A DNA stretch of 64,000 bases, taken from Marinifilum sp. N1E240 (GTDB lineage: Bacteria > Bacteroidota > Bacteroidia > Bacteroidales > Marinifilaceae). Below the pieces are notes generated by a model. That model saw nothing but the letters and a program-made list of their open reading frames with translations, was not told the origin of the DNA and searched no databases. The position numbers and the translations under genes were made by a program. Below, piece after piece: positions 33,971 to 43,075 of the stretch. Location of the stretch: assembly GCF_009295825.1 (NCBI RefSeq), contig NZ_WHKF01000001.1:709088-773087 (forward strand), written 5' to 3'. Position 1 is the stretch's first letter. Every line of letters starts with the position of its first letter.

Positions 33971-34981
33971 TTAGTTTAGAACAAGATCTTTAAGTGTTGC
34001 TATCCATTTTGGATGATCGTTTAAACTTTCCACCAATACCAATTTTTCACCACCATTTTCTTCAAATATTTCAGCATATTCCATTCCTATTTCAATGGTT
34101 GTTTCCAAACAATCTGCTACAAATGCAGGGCTGAATACCATTAGTTTTTTAGCTCCTTTTTTAGGCAGCTCTTCAACTACTTTATCCGAGAATGGTTCCA
34201 GCCAATTTTTATCCAATCGCGATTGGAAGGCAACCGTGTACTTGTCTTTTGGAATATTGAGTTTTTCAGCCAGTAATCTGCTTGTTTCAAAACAGGTAGA
34301 TTTATAGCAAAAATAGTCCGTTTCAGGTTTAAATTTTTTATGGCAATTGCAGGTATGACAATCGAGCTGAGGATGAACCTTGTTTATTTGCCTAATGGGT
34401 AAGCCATGATATGAGAATACAAAATGGTCAAATTCAGTTAAATCATGCTTGTTGGCATTGTCAGCAATTGTATCCAAATAACCTTCGTGATCGAAAAACT
34501 GATTTACAAATTTAATCTCTGGAATAACCTCCCAACTTTTAATAATATCCATAGCTTTCTCGTAAGTCGAGCCAGTGGTTGATGAAGCATATTGAGGATA
34601 CATTGGTAAAATGACCAATTTGGCAGGCATGTCTAATCTTATTTTTTCTAAAACCTTTTTCATTGATGGTTCCTGATAGCGCATTGCCAATTCTACAGTA
34701 TAGTTTTCATCTAATTCTTTTTGCAGTAATGTCTTTACCTTTTCACCATAAATCATCAAAGGTGAGCCCTCTTTAGTCCACAATTGCTTGTATATTTTCG
34801 ATGATCCCTTTGCTCGAAAAGGAACAATAATCAGGTTTACTAAAATTTTACGAAGCAACCAAGGGATATCAATAACCCTACGATCGTTTAAAAACTCGAA
34901 AAGATAGGTGCGAACATTTGAAACACTGGGACTTTTAGGTGTTCCCAGGTTTAGAAGAAGAACAGTAGTTTTTTTAGGCAT
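33971..34981 (-). CDS. hemH: Ferrochelatase
   Basis: The 336-residue enzyme inserts iron into porphyrin. The N-terminus TTVLLLNLGTPKSP, the catalytic His in FSYHGLPIRQI (about 190) and FSPAFVADCLETTIEI with the conserved Glu identify it. A Cys-rich stretch (DCHTCNC...YFCYKSTC, about 205-230) replaces the shorter loop of proteobacterial enzymes; this is common in Bacteroidota and could ligate metal or an Fe-S cluster. hemF lies upstream but a terminator-like hairpin intervenes. Its 3' end directly abuts the 23-bp array. Confidence 0.94.
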   Translation of the reverse strand: MPKKTTVLLLNLGTPKSPSVSNVRTYLFEFLNDRRVIDIPWLLRKILVNLIIVPFRAKGSSKIYKQLWTKEGSPLMIYGEKVKTLLQKELDENYTVELAMRYQEPSMKKVLEKIRLDMPAKLVILPMYPQYASSTTGSTYEKAMDIIKSWEVIPEIKFVNQFFDHEGYLDTIADNANKHDLTEFDHFVFSYHGLPIRQINKVHPQLDCHTCNCHKKFKPETDYFCYKSTCFETSRLLAEKLNIPKDKYTVAFQSRLDKNWLEPFSDKVVEELPKKGAKKLMVFSPAFVADCLETTIEIGMEYAEIFEENGGEKLVLVESLNDHPKWIATLKDLVLN

Positions 34982-35005
34982 AGTAATAGCTATTCGATCG
35001 AAATT

Positions 35006-35032
35006 AAAAAGGAAACAATAGTACCTGTTTCC
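35006..35032 (-). terminator. Terminator between hemF and hemH
   Basis: On the minus strand GGAAACA pairs with TGTTTCC around an 8-nt loop, followed by TTTTTAATTT. It suggests reduced read-through from hemF into hemH. Confidence 0.65.
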
Positions 35033-35079
35033 TCTGTTAAATTAATATTTTTTCTGCTATATGATACAACAAATGGAAA

Positions 35080-35979
35080 TCAGATTTGTTCTTTCCAATT
35101 GATTCCTTTCTTTAGCAGTTGGATTGTTTCTTCTTCTTTTGAGCCTTCTTTGATTTCATATTGATAGGTCCACTTTACTTCTGGAGGCATGCTTACCAAA
35201 ATGGATTCTGTTCTTCCATTGGTGTCCAATCCAAACTTAGTGCCTTTGTCCAGCACCAAATTAAATTCTACATATCGTCCACGACGATGCAATTGCCAAT
35301 CTTTTTCCTGTTCAGAGTATGCTTTGTTCGCATTTTTAGTTATGATATGACAATAAAGAGGTGCAAATAAATTACCAACATCCATCACAAAACTAAAAAG
35401 TTCTTCTTTACTCATGCCATTAGCACCATTCAAATGATCGAAGAATATACCTCCAATACCACGAGTTTCTTCTCTAAACGGTAGGTAGAAATAATCATCA
35501 GCCCAAGGCTTAAATTTATTGTAGAATTCAGGATGATGACGATCACAAACCTCTTTTAATTTCGTATGGAATTCTTTGGCTTCCTCTTTATCTATATAAA
35601 TTGGGGTAAGATCAATTCCTCCGCCAAACCAAAAAGTTCCATCTTCTAATTCAAAGTAACGAACATTCATATGAACAATTGGCACATGCGGATTCTCAGG
35701 ATGCATAATTAAAGAGACACCTGTAGCAAAGAAATTCTCATTACTAAGTTTTAGTTTGTCTTTTATTTTATCTGGTAATATGCCATGAACAGCAGAAAAC
35801 TGAACACCACCTTTTTCAATGATATTTCCATTTTTAATTACCCTACTGCGACCTCCTCCGCCACCTTCACGTTCCCATTTGTCTTCCTGGAATTTAGATT
35901 TACCATCTGTATTTTCCAAAACTTTGCATATTCGGTCTTGAAGTTCTTTGAATCTATCTGCAATTTGTTCTTTGTTCAT
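35080..35979 (-). CDS. hemF: Oxygen-dependent coproporphyrinogen III oxidase
   Basis: The 299-residue enzyme decarboxylates coproporphyrinogen III to protoporphyrinogen IX using O2. Family motifs are EREGGGGGRSRVI, GVSLIMHPENPHVPIVHMNVRYFE, FGGGIDLTPIY and GIGGIFFDHLN, followed by RGRYVEFNLVLDKGTKFGL. Its presence implies at least microaerobic haem synthesis. It is preceded by a small membrane protein gene 20 bp upstream, and they probably share the promoter at 36347-36354. Confidence 0.96.
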   Translation of the reverse strand: MNKEQIADRFKELQDRICKVLENTDGKSKFQEDKWEREGGGGGRSRVIKNGNIIEKGGVQFSAVHGILPDKIKDKLKLSNENFFATGVSLIMHPENPHVPIVHMNVRYFELEDGTFWFGGGIDLTPIYIDKEEAKEFHTKLKEVCDRHHPEFYNKFKPWADDYFYLPFREETRGIGGIFFDHLNGANGMSKEELFSFVMDVGNLFAPLYCHIITKNANKAYSEQEKDWQLHRRGRYVEFNLVLDKGTKFGLDTNGRTESILVSMPPEVKWTYQYEIKEGSKEEETIQLLKKGINWKEQI

Positions 35980-35999
35980 AGACTTATCGTGAGGTATAA

Positions 36000-36317
36000 T
36001 TATAGAGTTTCGTTTACTGGTTTGTTCTTTTTTCTGGAGAATCGGCTAATCATCTTTTTCTCAAAGTTCCAAAAGAATCTAAACTGTCCAAATACAGTTC
36101 CTACAATCAAAAGTAAAACCTGATATGTAGGTGTAATAATTAGAATACTTAAAAGTATGCGAAGTAGAATATTGGTATCTGATCCTATAGAGAAATAGTC
36201 AAAAATTGGATTTCGAACCATTACCGAAAGACTACCGGTTATTGAGAATACGATGAGAATTAAAATTAACTGGATGTTAGAAGTAATACCCCAACGTTTT
36301 TTAAGCTTTTCAATCAT
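36000..36317 (-). CDS. Small membrane protein (DUF6787-like)
   Basis: The 105-residue protein starts EKLKKRWGITSNIQLILIL and has two or three hydrophobic spans (about 15-35, 48-66 and 68-82) and a basic C-terminal tail. The N-terminal KLxKRWG pattern matches a short Bacteroidota family annotated DUF6787, earlier mislabelled as diacylglyceryl transferase; I give this by memory of the pattern. It is the first gene of the hemF transcript. Any role in haem synthesis is only suggested by position. Confidence 0.7.
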   Translation of the reverse strand: MIEKLKKRWGITSNIQLILILIVFSITGSLSVMVRNPIFDYFSIGSDTNILLRILLSILIITPTYQVLLLIVGTVFGQFRFFWNFEKKMISRFSRKKNKPVNETL

Positions 36318-36346
36318 GTATTTTATTTAGAATTGTTTTGAATAAA

Positions 36347-36354
36347 CAAATATA
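36347..36354 (-). promoter_or_regulatory. -7 promoter element of the DUF6787-hemF unit
   Basis: TATATTTG on the minus strand, an exact TAnnTTTG match about 30 bp before the ATG. Confidence 0.6.
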
Positions 36355-36449
36355 ATATAAAATACCTTTTAGTCTGAAATAGGATGTAGGAATTCTATTT
36401 GATTTTATTGATGGCATAATAGAATAAGCCACTGTTGAGTTTAGAGCAT

Positions 36450-36478
36450 AAAAAAGCCGCCTCAAAATGAGACGGCTT
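36450..36478 (-). terminator. Terminator of the POT transporter gene
   Basis: On the minus strand AAGCCGTCTCA pairs with TGAGGCGGCTT (one wobble pair), with TTTTTT following. Confidence 0.85.
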
Positions 36479-36502
36479 CCTTAAAATATATTTTCAATTT
36501 GC

Positions 36503-38068
36503 TTAGCTAGCAACTCTTTCAAGCCACTTAACCATAGCAAGCATAACAAACATTGAAAGGGCACAAGCCGCAACAAATACGAACCATGTTAACCACATTG
36601 GACTGTTTGTATATAAAATACCACCAATAAACAGGATTGAGTTACCTAAAGCTGTTGCAGCTAACCAAGCACCTTGCATAATTCCTTGCATGTGAGGAGG
36701 AGCAACTTTTGCTACGAAAGCAATTCCAAGAGGACTGATAAACAACTCAGCTACCGTTAATATGAAATATAAACCAACCATAATCCATGGGGTTAGTTTA
36801 ATCGCTTCAAGTGCTTCAGGAGTCATTCCAGCTAATTCAGCTTTAGTTGGTACTGCAAAAGAGTATACCATTAAGAATACATAAGCCAAAGCTGCGATTC
36901 CCATACCAAAAGCAATTTTCTTAGGAGTAGAAAGGTTAATACCTTTTTTCTCTAAAAATCCAAAGAACCATACAATTACAGGAGTTAAGAATACAACAAA
37001 TATTGGGTTCACAGCAGCAAAGATTTCTGCACCAATAATTTGAGTGAAGCCTAAGTCCATTTTAATAGCACTTAAATCAATATAATCTCTTGCAAAGTAA
37101 GTTAAAGAGTATCCGTTTTGGTGGAAAGCAAACCAGAAGAAAATAACAACTCCGAATACAGCGAAAAGAGCGTAAACACGTTGTTTAATTTCTTTAATAT
37201 CCATTTGAATTTCTTCTTTCGATGGTCCTTCTTTATCACCATTATTAGCTTTGGCAGACATATCAGGGAACTTTGATTTATTAACTAAATAAATAATCAA
37301 AGAAACAGCCATCATTACAATAGCAGTCATAAATGCATACTGGAAACCAACACTGAAAACATTCAAGTAATCGTTTACAAAAGATCCTAGTTCAGGAGTA
37401 ACACTACCACCATCCATTACTTCTTTTGCATATGTAGTTAGCTGATTTAATCTCTCAGGAAGCATTTCGGTACCTGCCTTAGCATGACCAACGTATTCGT
37501 GACATAATTCAGGTAAAGATGAATTATATAGGAAACCATTTGTCTTTAACCACCAGTTTCTAACACCTACAGCAATAAAAGGAGCAAAAAGAGCACCAAT
37601 GTTGATAAACATATAGAACAACTGAAAACCTGATTCTCTTTTATCTCTATACTCATCTTTGTCGTACATCTGACCTACAAGAGCTTGTAAGTTTCCTTTA
37701 AATAATCCGTTACCAAAAGCAATAACGAATAAACCAAAACAAGTGATACCTAAATATAAAGCTTGATTAGGTACAGGAGTTGGAGTTGGAATAGCAATCA
37801 TTACATACCCCAAAGCCATTACAATAAGACCAGTAAAAATAGTGCCCTTGTAATTTTTTGTTTTGTCGGCAATTCTACCGCCCACTAATGCCAATAAATA
37901 TATTGAGGCATAGAATGCAGAATAAATGTATCCTGTTGTTGTTTCTGATAATCCAAACTTAGCAGAAATAAATAGTGTTAAGATTGCCATCATTATATAG
38001 AAGCCAAAACGTTCCCCCATATTAGTTAATGCTGCAGCAATCATTCCTTTAGGATGTCCTTTAAACAT
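36503..38068 (-). CDS. POT/PTR2-family peptide transporter
   Basis: The 521-residue protein has about 14 transmembrane helices. The N-terminal sequence GERFGFYIMMAILTLF matches the ExxERFxYY proton-coupling motif of the proton-dependent oligopeptide transporter family, and FINIGALFAP and the DKTKNYKGTI loop are also typical. It imports di- and tripeptides with protons across the inner membrane. A long hydrophilic loop is present between helices 6 and 7 (about 265-300). It is monocistronic and divergent from nnr. Substrate range is not determined. Confidence 0.92.
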   Translation of the reverse strand: MFKGHPKGMIAAALTNMGERFGFYIMMAILTLFISAKFGLSETTTGYIYSAFYASIYLLALVGGRIADKTKNYKGTIFTGLIVMALGYVMIAIPTPTPVPNQALYLGITCFGLFVIAFGNGLFKGNLQALVGQMYDKDEYRDKRESGFQLFYMFINIGALFAPFIAVGVRNWWLKTNGFLYNSSLPELCHEYVGHAKAGTEMLPERLNQLTTYAKEVMDGGSVTPELGSFVNDYLNVFSVGFQYAFMTAIVMMAVSLIIYLVNKSKFPDMSAKANNGDKEGPSKEEIQMDIKEIKQRVYALFAVFGVVIFFWFAFHQNGYSLTYFARDYIDLSAIKMDLGFTQIIGAEIFAAVNPIFVVFLTPVIVWFFGFLEKKGINLSTPKKIAFGMGIAALAYVFLMVYSFAVPTKAELAGMTPEALEAIKLTPWIMVGLYFILTVAELFISPLGIAFVAKVAPPHMQGIMQGAWLAATALGNSILFIGGILYTNSPMWLTWFVFVAACALSMFVMLAMVKWLERVAS

Positions 38069-38376
38069 AAATGTTAGTTTTAATTTATAATAGTTTCGTT
38101 CTAGTTATGAGAACGACAAATATATAGAAAAAATCAGAAGTCTATAATGATTTGTAAGCGAATCGTACTTATTTAAATCGTTTTCGTAAGTAAAGCTAAA
38201 TTTCAAAAGTTTAGTATCTTTGATAGGAATGCCTAAAATGCTTTATGTTTCTTGAGAAAATGAGCGTAAAGAGAAAGTTTCTTTAGTGTAATTTACTCTT
38301 ATTAATACGCTTTCCGAATTAGACTTTTTCGATTTGAAACGGACTGTCTTTTGATATAACTTATAACAAAATATCT
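38069..38376. promoter_or_regulatory. Divergent intergenic region between POT transporter and nnr
   Basis: On the minus strand TATATTTG (38117-38124) is an exact -7 box for the transporter, giving a leader of about 40 nt. I found no clear TAnnTTTG box for the plus-strand nnr gene and no other structure in this 308-bp gap. Confidence 0.5.
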
Positions 38377-39888
38377 ATGAAAATTTTTCCTTCTTCACTG
38401 GTCGCAAAGATTGATGCTTATACTATCGAGAATGAACCCATATCTTCAGTAGATTTAATGGAAAGAGCTACGCTAAAACTTTTTAATAAAATTGTTGATA
38501 AATTTCCTGCGCCTCGAAATTGTAAAATATTTGTGGGACCGGGAAATAATGGAGGGGATGGTTTGGCATTAGCAAGGCTACTAGCCGAGAAAAATTATAC
38601 CGTAGAGGTATTTCTTGTTAAGATAAGTAACACATTATCCGATGATGCCGAAGTTAATCTGCAAAGATTAAAGTTGCTTAAAGCGGTTGATATTTATGAA
38701 TTGGCTTCGGCAGATGCCATGCCTTGGTTATTTCCCGATGATATCGTGATTGATGCCATTTTTGGATCCGGTTTATCACGATCGATTGAAGGTGTTGCCT
38801 TAGAGGTTGTAAAGGCTATAAATGCTAGTGAAGCAAAAGTAATTGCTATAGACATACCCTCCGGATTAATGGGAGAAGACAATTCAAATAACAATTACCA
38901 TGGAATCGTAAAAGCTGATATTACCTTAAGCTTTCAGTTTCCAAAATTGGCTTTTCTCTTTCCTGAGAATGATGTTTATGTTGGAGAATGGGAGGTTTTG
39001 TCTATTGGTTTGCATCCCGAAATTATTAGTTCTGAACCGACTCCATATAAAATATTAACGCGGGAATTTGTAAAATCATTACTAATGCCACGCAGAAAAT
39101 TTGATCACAAAGGAACCTTTGGTCATGGATTGTTAATCAGTGGAAGCTATGGGAAAATGGGCGCTGCAATTCTTGCTTCACGAGCTGCATTACGTTCAGG
39201 AATAGGTTTGTTAACCTCTCATATTCCGCGATTGGGTTATGATATCATGCAAACAGCGGTTCCTGAAACCATGGTGAGTATCGATCGATCGGATATCATA
39301 TTTACCGAATATCCTGAATTGGAACAATTTAAAGCCATTGCTATTGGTCCTGGAATTGACAAAAAGCAAAATTCTTACAAGGCGATGATCGATTTGCTGA
39401 AGGAAGTAAAGGTACCAGTGGTTGTTGACGCTGATGCTATTAATATTATTAGTGAGCATGCGGAGTTGAAAGAGGATTTACCAATGGGGTGTGTTTTTAC
39501 GCCTCACATGAAAGAATTTGAACGTTTGGTTGGGAAATCAAACGACAGTTTTACAAGAAACAATATGCAGCGTGAGTTTGCAAGAGAACATGGATTAACA
39601 ATGGTACTGAAAGGTGCTTATACAGCAATTGCTTGTCCGGAAGGGAGTTGTTATTTTAATCCAACCGGAAATCCAGGAATGGCAACAGCGGGAAGTGGGG
39701 ATGTGCTTACAGGAATAATATTATCTTTGCTTTCACAAGGATATCCATCCAAGATAGCAGCGATTATTGGTGTTTATTTGCATGGATTGGCGGGAGATTT
39801 GGCAGTAGGAAAAATAGGAGTGGAGGCTCTTACTGCTGGCGATATTGTTGAATATTTGCCAAAAGCCTGGCTTGCATTAAAGAAGTAG
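38377..39888 (+). CDS. nnr: Bifunctional NAD(P)HX epimerase/dehydratase
   Basis: The 503-residue protein repairs hydrated NAD(P)H. The N-terminal YjeF_N epimerase domain (about 1-210) carries GPGNNGGDGLALARLL and AIDIPSGLMGEDN. The C-terminal ribokinase-like dehydratase domain (about 225-500) carries KGTFGHGLLISGSYGKMGAA, the VDADAI motif and NPGMATAGSGDVLTGII with the catalytic Asp. The fusion architecture is the common bacterial form. It is followed 67 bp later by a DUF4831 gene, probably on the same transcript. Confidence 0.95.
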   Translation: MKIFPSSLVAKIDAYTIENEPISSVDLMERATLKLFNKIVDKFPAPRNCKIFVGPGNNGGDGLALARLLAEKNYTVEVFLVKISNTLSDDAEVNLQRLKLLKAVDIYELASADAMPWLFPDDIVIDAIFGSGLSRSIEGVALEVVKAINASEAKVIAIDIPSGLMGEDNSNNNYHGIVKADITLSFQFPKLAFLFPENDVYVGEWEVLSIGLHPEIISSEPTPYKILTREFVKSLLMPRRKFDHKGTFGHGLLISGSYGKMGAAILASRAALRSGIGLLTSHIPRLGYDIMQTAVPETMVSIDRSDIIFTEYPELEQFKAIAIGPGIDKKQNSYKAMIDLLKEVKVPVVVDADAINIISEHAELKEDLPMGCVFTPHMKEFERLVGKSNDSFTRNNMQREFAREHGLTMVLKGAYTAIACPEGSCYFNPTGNPGMATAGSGDVLTGIILSLLSQGYPSKIAAIIGVYLHGLAGDLAVGKIGVEALTAGDIVEYLPKAWLALKK

Positions 39889-39955
39889 CAATAAAACGAA
39901 AGGTAATGGCGTTAGAAATAATGTCTATATCAGTAAAATATAAATAACAATACGA

Positions 39956-41089
39956 ATGATGCTAAGAAAATTAATGGTGTTCTGTATGATACTTGCTTTA
40001 TCGTGGAACGCCAATGCTCAAAAAAGAAGAACTTTAGAAACGCCAAGTACGGTAATTTATGCTTTACCTCAAACGGTTTTAAAAGTAGATGTTGTTGCAG
40101 AGAAAACAATTCTTAAAAAAGGACCTTTTGCTGATTATGCACAAAAATATTTAGGTATTTCGGATGTGGTAAAAGCTGATGGAAACAGTTGGAAATTGAA
40201 AGCTATAGAATTAAACGGAAAAGGAGAGGTTGATTCGGAGCAGTTTCATAAACTAACTACTTCTGTTGATTACGAGCCATCTTTAATTGCCTTAACACCC
40301 GAAGGATTAATCCGTGGATTTAATTTAAGGAATAGTCAATTTGAGAATGTTGAAAAGGAAGTAATTGCTTTATCGGATCGTAATGTAGAAATTGAATATG
40401 GTAAGTTTTCAATTGATCCAATTCTGAAATATCAGGAGGATACTATATATAAGGTGGTGGAAACCGATACAGCTTTTGTAAAAATTCCGGTATTGGAAAA
40501 GCAAGCTCTTACAAAATCTTTGGAAGAGAAAGCCGAAGAGGCAGCTCACCAAATATTTAAATTGAGAAAAAGAAGATTTAAGATTTTGACCGCAAACTTT
40601 GAAGTTCTTCCACCAGATGGGAAGGCTTACCAGGTAATTGTTGAGGAGTTGGCAAAATTAGAACATGAATACATATCACTTTTCACAGGTAAAAAGGTGA
40701 GTATTAAAAAGACGTATCAGTTTTCTTACACTCCTAAGCAAGGGGAGAATGGTGGCGTTATTTTCCGTATGTCTCCACAAATGGGACCTGTTGGAGTTAA
40801 TGATCTTGGAGGAAGACCAATTCGTGTCGATTTCAAAAATATGAATGTAACCGATGAATTAGCAATTCTACCTACTGCAGGAGTAGCTCCACATCAACAA
40901 ATTAAATATCGAATTCCTGGAATGGCAGACGTAGCCATTTCGAATGGAAAAAGTGTTCTGTTGAAAAAGCGTATGGCAATTGCTCAATTCGGTAAGCTTG
41001 CAAGTATTCCAGCAGAAGTATTGCTTAACGAAAACTATAGCATCGAATTTTATCCTGAATTAGGATCGATTAAAAATGTAAGCAAATAG
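39956..41089 (+). CDS. Secreted DUF4831 protein
   Basis: The 377-residue protein begins with a Sec signal (MMLRKLMVFCMILALSWNANA). The mature protein matches the DUF4831 pattern: STVIYALPQTVLKVDV near the start, a central helical EEKAEEAAHQIFKLRKRRF segment and GVIFRMSPQMGPVG late. The second codon is also ATG, so the exact start could be 39959. The family is confined to Bacteroidota and has no known function; periplasmic location is implied. A strong terminator follows. Confidence 0.87.
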   Translation: MMLRKLMVFCMILALSWNANAQKRRTLETPSTVIYALPQTVLKVDVVAEKTILKKGPFADYAQKYLGISDVVKADGNSWKLKAIELNGKGEVDSEQFHKLTTSVDYEPSLIALTPEGLIRGFNLRNSQFENVEKEVIALSDRNVEIEYGKFSIDPILKYQEDTIYKVVETDTAFVKIPVLEKQALTKSLEEKAEEAAHQIFKLRKRRFKILTANFEVLPPDGKAYQVIVEELAKLEHEYISLFTGKKVSIKKTYQFSYTPKQGENGGVIFRMSPQMGPVGVNDLGGRPIRVDFKNMNVTDELAILPTAGVAPHQQIKYRIPGMADVAISNGKSVLLKKRMAIAQFGKLASIPAEVLLNENYSIEFYPELGSIKNVSK

Positions 41090-41155
41090 AAATCTAAAAG
41101 TTAGGGATTTCGATTGGTGTTCGGATTCTCAATAAATAGATTCTAAAATATAATG

Positions 41156-41188
41156 ATCCCTCTCCAAACGGAGAGGGATTTTTCTTTT
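41156..41188 (+). terminator. Terminator of the DUF4831 gene
   Basis: ATCCCTCTCC pairs perfectly with GGAGAGGGAT around AAAC, followed by TTTTCTTTTT. Confidence 0.9.
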
Positions 41189-41222
41189 TAGATACATTTG
41201 TAATGTATTGATATATTGCTCC

Positions 41223-41306
41223 CCAGACAGGGTGGACCCCTTCACGGACACAAGGAAGTACTTCACGGACATAGGGGAGAGGCTCACGGACAAAAAAGTA
41301 GATTGA
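41223..41306. repeat. Degenerate tandem array, four units of exactly 21 bp
   Basis: The anchor (T)CACGGACA, degenerate as CCAGACA in the first unit, ends at 41229, 41250, 41271 and 41292, exactly every 21 bp. Between anchors lie purine-rich variable bases (for example CAAGGAAGTACTT). It sits after the DUF4831 terminator and before pepD. Sequence is unrelated to the other two arrays. Confidence 0.75.
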
Positions 41307-41510
41307 CTTTATCGAGTAGCAATCTGTTTCATAAAGTGTGGCATAGCAAATAAAAGTACTGTAATTCTCTTTTTCCATTCTGAGATAGATCCGTCCAATG
41401 GGTAACTCTTAAAAATCCTTAATTCAGATTCTCTTTTTCGTATTCTCTTTCTGCCTTTATCAAAAAATATTACCTTTAGTGCTCTTAAATAATAAACACA
41501 AAAATTTAAC

Positions 41511-41516
41511 GGAGGA
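41511..41516 (+). promoter_or_regulatory. Strong Shine-Dalgarno sequence of pepD
   Basis: GGAGGA lies 8 bp before the pepD ATG. Most genes in the window lack any such site, so it marks this start firmly and hints at high translation. A near-consensus -7 box, TACCTTTA, lies at 41471-41478. Confidence 0.7.
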
Positions 41517-41524
41517 AATATATA

Positions 41525-43000
41525 ATGAGCAAAGAAATTTTAAGTCTCGAGCCAAAGGCGATCTGGGAGAATTTTTATTCACTAACTCAGATTCCACGTC
41601 CATCGAAGCATGAAGATGCAATTCAGGATTTCATGATGAAATTCGGACAGGATTTAGGTTTGGAAACCATTAAGGATGGAGTTGGAAATATTATTATTAA
41701 GAAGCCAGCTACTCCAGGTTTTGAGAATCGTCAAGGTGTGGTATTGCAAGGTCACCTGGATATGGTACCTCAGAAAAATGCTGATACTGAACATGATTTC
41801 GAGAAAGATCCGATTACTACTGTAATCGATGGTGACTGGGTAACTGCTGACGGTACTACTTTAGGTGCTGATAATGGTATGGGTGTTGCTGCGGCTATGG
41901 CTGTTCTTCAGGCTACTGATATTGAGCACGGACCGGTAGAGGCTTTGTTTACTGCTGATGAGGAAACTGGAATGACAGGTGCTTTCGGTCTTCAGAACGA
42001 TGTTTTAGATGGTGATATCCTTTTAAACATGGACTCGGAAGATGAAGGTGAATTGTACGTAGGTTGTGCCGGTGGTATCGATGCTAATGTTACAATGAAA
42101 TACAAAGAGGAGAAGCTTGAGAAAGGTCATGTAGCTTACAAGCTTTACATGAAAGGTCTTAAAGGTGGTCACTCAGGAATGGAAATTATTTTGGGTCGTG
42201 GTAACTCAAACAAATTGTTGTTCCGTTTCATCAAATTTGCAACTAAAAACTTCAAATTGAAGTTGGCATCTGTTGATGGTGGATCTCTTCGTAACGCAAT
42301 TCCTCGTGAGTCGTTCGCAGTTGTTGCTGTTCCAGAAAAATACAACGAGAAATTCTTAGCTGCTGTTGCTGAATTTGAGGCTACTTATAAAGCTGAACTT
42401 TCTGCTGTTGAGCCAGATTTAGTATTCTTTGCAGAAGCTACAGATGCTCCTAAGAATGTTTTCAAAAAGAAATCTCAAAAGAATCTTACCAATGCAATTT
42501 ACGCTTGTCCAAACGGTGTAATTCGCATGAGTGATGATATGCCAGGATTGGTTGAGACTTCTTTGAACCTTGCTCGTGTTTATAGCGAAAAAGGTACAAT
42601 CATTGTTCAGGCATTGATTCGTTCGTCGGTTAATTCGGCTAAGGATGATTTGGCACAAATGGTTTCTTCTACTTTCGAATTGGCAGGTGGAAAAGTGAAA
42701 TTGGAAGGTGAATATCCAGGATGGAAGCCAAACATGGATTCTCCTATCTTGAAAACCATGCAGGAAGTTTACAACAACAAGTATGGTAAGATACCGGAAA
42801 TTAAAGCAATTCACGCTGGATTAGAGTGTGGTTTGTTAGGAGCTGTTTACCCAGCTTGGGATATGATCTCATTCGGACCAACTATCCGTTTCCCTCACTC
42901 TCCAGATGAGAAAGTGAAGACTGATACAGTTGTTAAATTCTGGGATTTCTTAGTAGAGACTTTGAAATATGTACCAGTAAAAGAGTCGGTTGAAGCATAA
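41525..43000 (+). CDS. pepD: Beta-Ala-His/Xaa-His dipeptidase (M20, PepD)
   Basis: The 491-residue metallopeptidase has the M20C layout. Zinc ligands and catalytic residues appear in VVLQGHLDMVPQ (His, then catalytic Asp), LGADNGMGVA (bridging Asp), ADEETGMTGA (catalytic Glu and ligand Glu), MDSEDEGE (Asp) and a late His in FPHSPDEKV. The dimerisation (lid) domain starts after about residue 205 with KGLKGGHSGMEI. PepD hydrolyses dipeptides such as carnosine, mostly in the cytoplasm. Codon use near the start and the strong ribosome site suggest high expression. Confidence 0.95.
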   Translation: MSKEILSLEPKAIWENFYSLTQIPRPSKHEDAIQDFMMKFGQDLGLETIKDGVGNIIIKKPATPGFENRQGVVLQGHLDMVPQKNADTEHDFEKDPITTVIDGDWVTADGTTLGADNGMGVAAAMAVLQATDIEHGPVEALFTADEETGMTGAFGLQNDVLDGDILLNMDSEDEGELYVGCAGGIDANVTMKYKEEKLEKGHVAYKLYMKGLKGGHSGMEIILGRGNSNKLLFRFIKFATKNFKLKLASVDGGSLRNAIPRESFAVVAVPEKYNEKFLAAVAEFEATYKAELSAVEPDLVFFAEATDAPKNVFKKKSQKNLTNAIYACPNGVIRMSDDMPGLVETSLNLARVYSEKGTIIVQALIRSSVNSAKDDLAQMVSSTFELAGGKVKLEGEYPGWKPNMDSPILKTMQEVYNNKYGKIPEIKAIHAGLECGLLGAVYPAWDMISFGPTIRFPHSPDEKVKTDTVVKFWDFLVETLKYVPVKESVEA

Positions 43001-43021
43001 GTAAATGCTACCAGATATAAG

Positions 43022-43052
43022 AAAGGACGTACAATTTGTACGTCCTTTTTTT
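43022..43052 (+). terminator. Terminator of pepD
   Basis: AAAGGACGTACAA pairs with TTGTACGTCCTTT, ending in T7. It may also serve the convergent DUF2062 gene. Confidence 0.9.
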
Positions 43053-43075
43053 GTGCGACCTAACATGGTACGCCT

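Noticed and set aside
41094-41378. Minus-strand open frame of 94 codons containing three VRExx heptads over the second 21-bp array
   Set aside because: It runs through the antisense of the DUF4831 terminator and the array; the repeats follow from the 21-bp period. No start signal supports it.
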